The notes under the pieces were generated by a model that made no database searches, was not told the DNA's origin, and saw only the letters and a program-made list of their open reading frames with translations. DNA of 30,809 nucleotides from Strongylocentrotus pallidus (lineage: Eukaryota; Echinodermata; Echinoidea; Camarodonta; Strongylocentrotidae). This document shows, piece by piece, positions 29,591-30,809 of the stretch. The translations under genes were made by a program, and so were the position numbers. Where the stretch lies: positions 15,931,170 through 15,961,978 of the forward strand of contig JARBES010000114.1 in assembly GCA_030265145.1 (NCBI GenBank), given 5' to 3'. Positions within the stretch are counted from its first letter, which is position 1. The number at the start of each line of letters is the position of its first letter.

Positions 29591-30809
29591 CACATTTAGG
29601 ATGTGTAACTGTGACCTACTAAACTAATGAATAGAATATAAAGGAGTATAATATGTAAAACAAATGATAACTACATGGTATTGTATATGATTATAGTTCA
29701 CCTTTAACACACACAAATGAACATGTATTTGTTGCAGTAAATCATATATGTCATATCCTACAAGAAATAAACCAACTACCGGTATACAATTTGCCATCGA
29801 CATTTTAATATCCTAGATAAACAATTTAAAACAACATTTATTTTCAAATACATGAAATTCTTCAAATCTAAATTAAAGGAATGACAAGAGAATCATAAAA
29901 CATTTTCAACATATTTCTCTTCTTTAAAAACAGAAGAAAACGAACAGCCAAAGAAGCCAATTGAAGGCATTCAAAACTGAACATATAATGCTGTATCCTA
30001 ACAATTATTTTAATTAATTTCAATTATTAAGATATTCTAGTTCTGTTTCAAACACAGAGAGTGGACTGAAGATTACATTAGAACCATTATACATGTATAA
30101 TTCATCTATTTCTTGAACAAACAAGCATATTCTTTTACCAGTCAGTGTGTTTTTTGTTTGAAGTAAGACCTATTATATTTGAAATATAAAGGCATATTCA
30201 CCTGAATTTTTATATTGTCTCTTGTTATATTATTGCAAAGTCCATCGTCTAGTTTTAGTATACAGTAGTTTCCTGATATTGCTGCATGACTTACTGAGTT
30301 TTAGAAGTTTTACACGCAAGCATTGCACATCGAAACATCTGTACACTAAGTCTAGTCTCTGTAATCCAGTTACATATCTCACACATATATGCAAGTACAA
30401 AACTCGTACTTACTGCAAAGATTGTCATTATGGCTAGAAACGTAATTTCGACCATAATCTATCCTTATAAGATATTGATTTGATAACCAAACAAATTAAA
30501 TATCTAGGATCATACAAAATGACATCATTTAGAAAGATATTTTCTGCTATAGTAGCAAACTCACATGCTTCCCAAAGTTCCCAGTAAAGATGAATGCATG
30601 GAAAATACATACGGTACCCGGCTTGTGTTTTAAGAACCCCCTTCGCAGACCCCCTCTCAGAATTTTTGTTTTATTAGTCTGCACTGAGTTTAGAGAGCTG
30701 CGCATTCCACAACACTTAAAGGGATTGAGTATCTTTGTCTCAGATTCTGAAACAAAATCCTGGATTTAGCTCATGCTGCAATGATAATTATAAACCTTAA
30801 GGTCAGTCA
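29591..30809. other. Noncoding AT-rich stretch to window end
   Basis: No exon or repeat was recognised. The last ~200 bp (from about 30600) are slightly richer in GC but show no open frame with family motifs. Confidence 0.6.

Noticed and set aside
1-30809. CRISPR arrays, operons, phage or integrated viral elements
   Set aside because: None seen; the window is spliced animal DNA, and its repeats are microsatellites, MITEs and non-LTR fragments.

Overview
This is an AT-rich, intron-rich animal genomic window with two convergent protein-coding genes, many short interspersed repeats and one assembly gap. Gene families, intron style, LINE/SINE tails and recurring AGGCCTA/TACATGTA words suggest a marine invertebrate deuterostome, most likely an echinoderm such as a sea urchin. 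That assignment is a judgement from sequence style, not a search.

Left part (1-6688, + strand): the 3' seven coding exons of an annexin. Spliced by eye at good GT/AG sites, they give 288 residues in one open frame, covering nearly all of the four-repeat core and ending ...LLALIGGE-stop. The N-terminal tail and the first part of repeat 1 lie upstream of the window. The closest resemblance is to the annexin A11/A7/A13 group. The introns hold a MITE with perfect 38-bp inverted repeats, a LINE 3' end abutting an exon acceptor, a Tc1-type MITE, an ATTGA-type microsatellite, telomere-like words, and two decayed copies of the 3' half of the penultimate coding exon in a ~170-bp tandem array.

Middle (about 7149-19600): a ~6.1-6.2 kb segment present twice in direct orientation. 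Copy A runs to the exact edge of a 100-N gap (13353-13452) and copy B starts about 80 bp after it. Hand comparison of two stretches shows roughly 3-5% mismatches plus indels. The simplest reading is two alleles of a very heterozygous genome placed head to tail; a true tandem duplication is the alternative. I see no coding sequence in either copy. Each carries a large CT-rich microsatellite and a pogo/Tigger-like MITE.

Right part (20007-25640, - strand): a five-exon gene whose exons join in consistent phase into a 294-residue protein. Its first 140 residues or so match, from memory, the family of C4orf45/SPMIP2, a sperm-flagellum microtubule inner protein. The rest is a Ser/Arg/Pro/Gly-rich tail that the vertebrate protein, as I recall it, does not have. 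Its CpG-richer 5' flank has an RFX X-box-like half site overlapping a CRE-like site, as expected for a ciliary gene. From 26000 to the end I find no coding exon, only a SINE-like fragment, telomere-like words and one more MITE. The annexin and the SPMIP2-like gene are convergent neighbours; nothing shows that they work together. I did not find a new biological system here.
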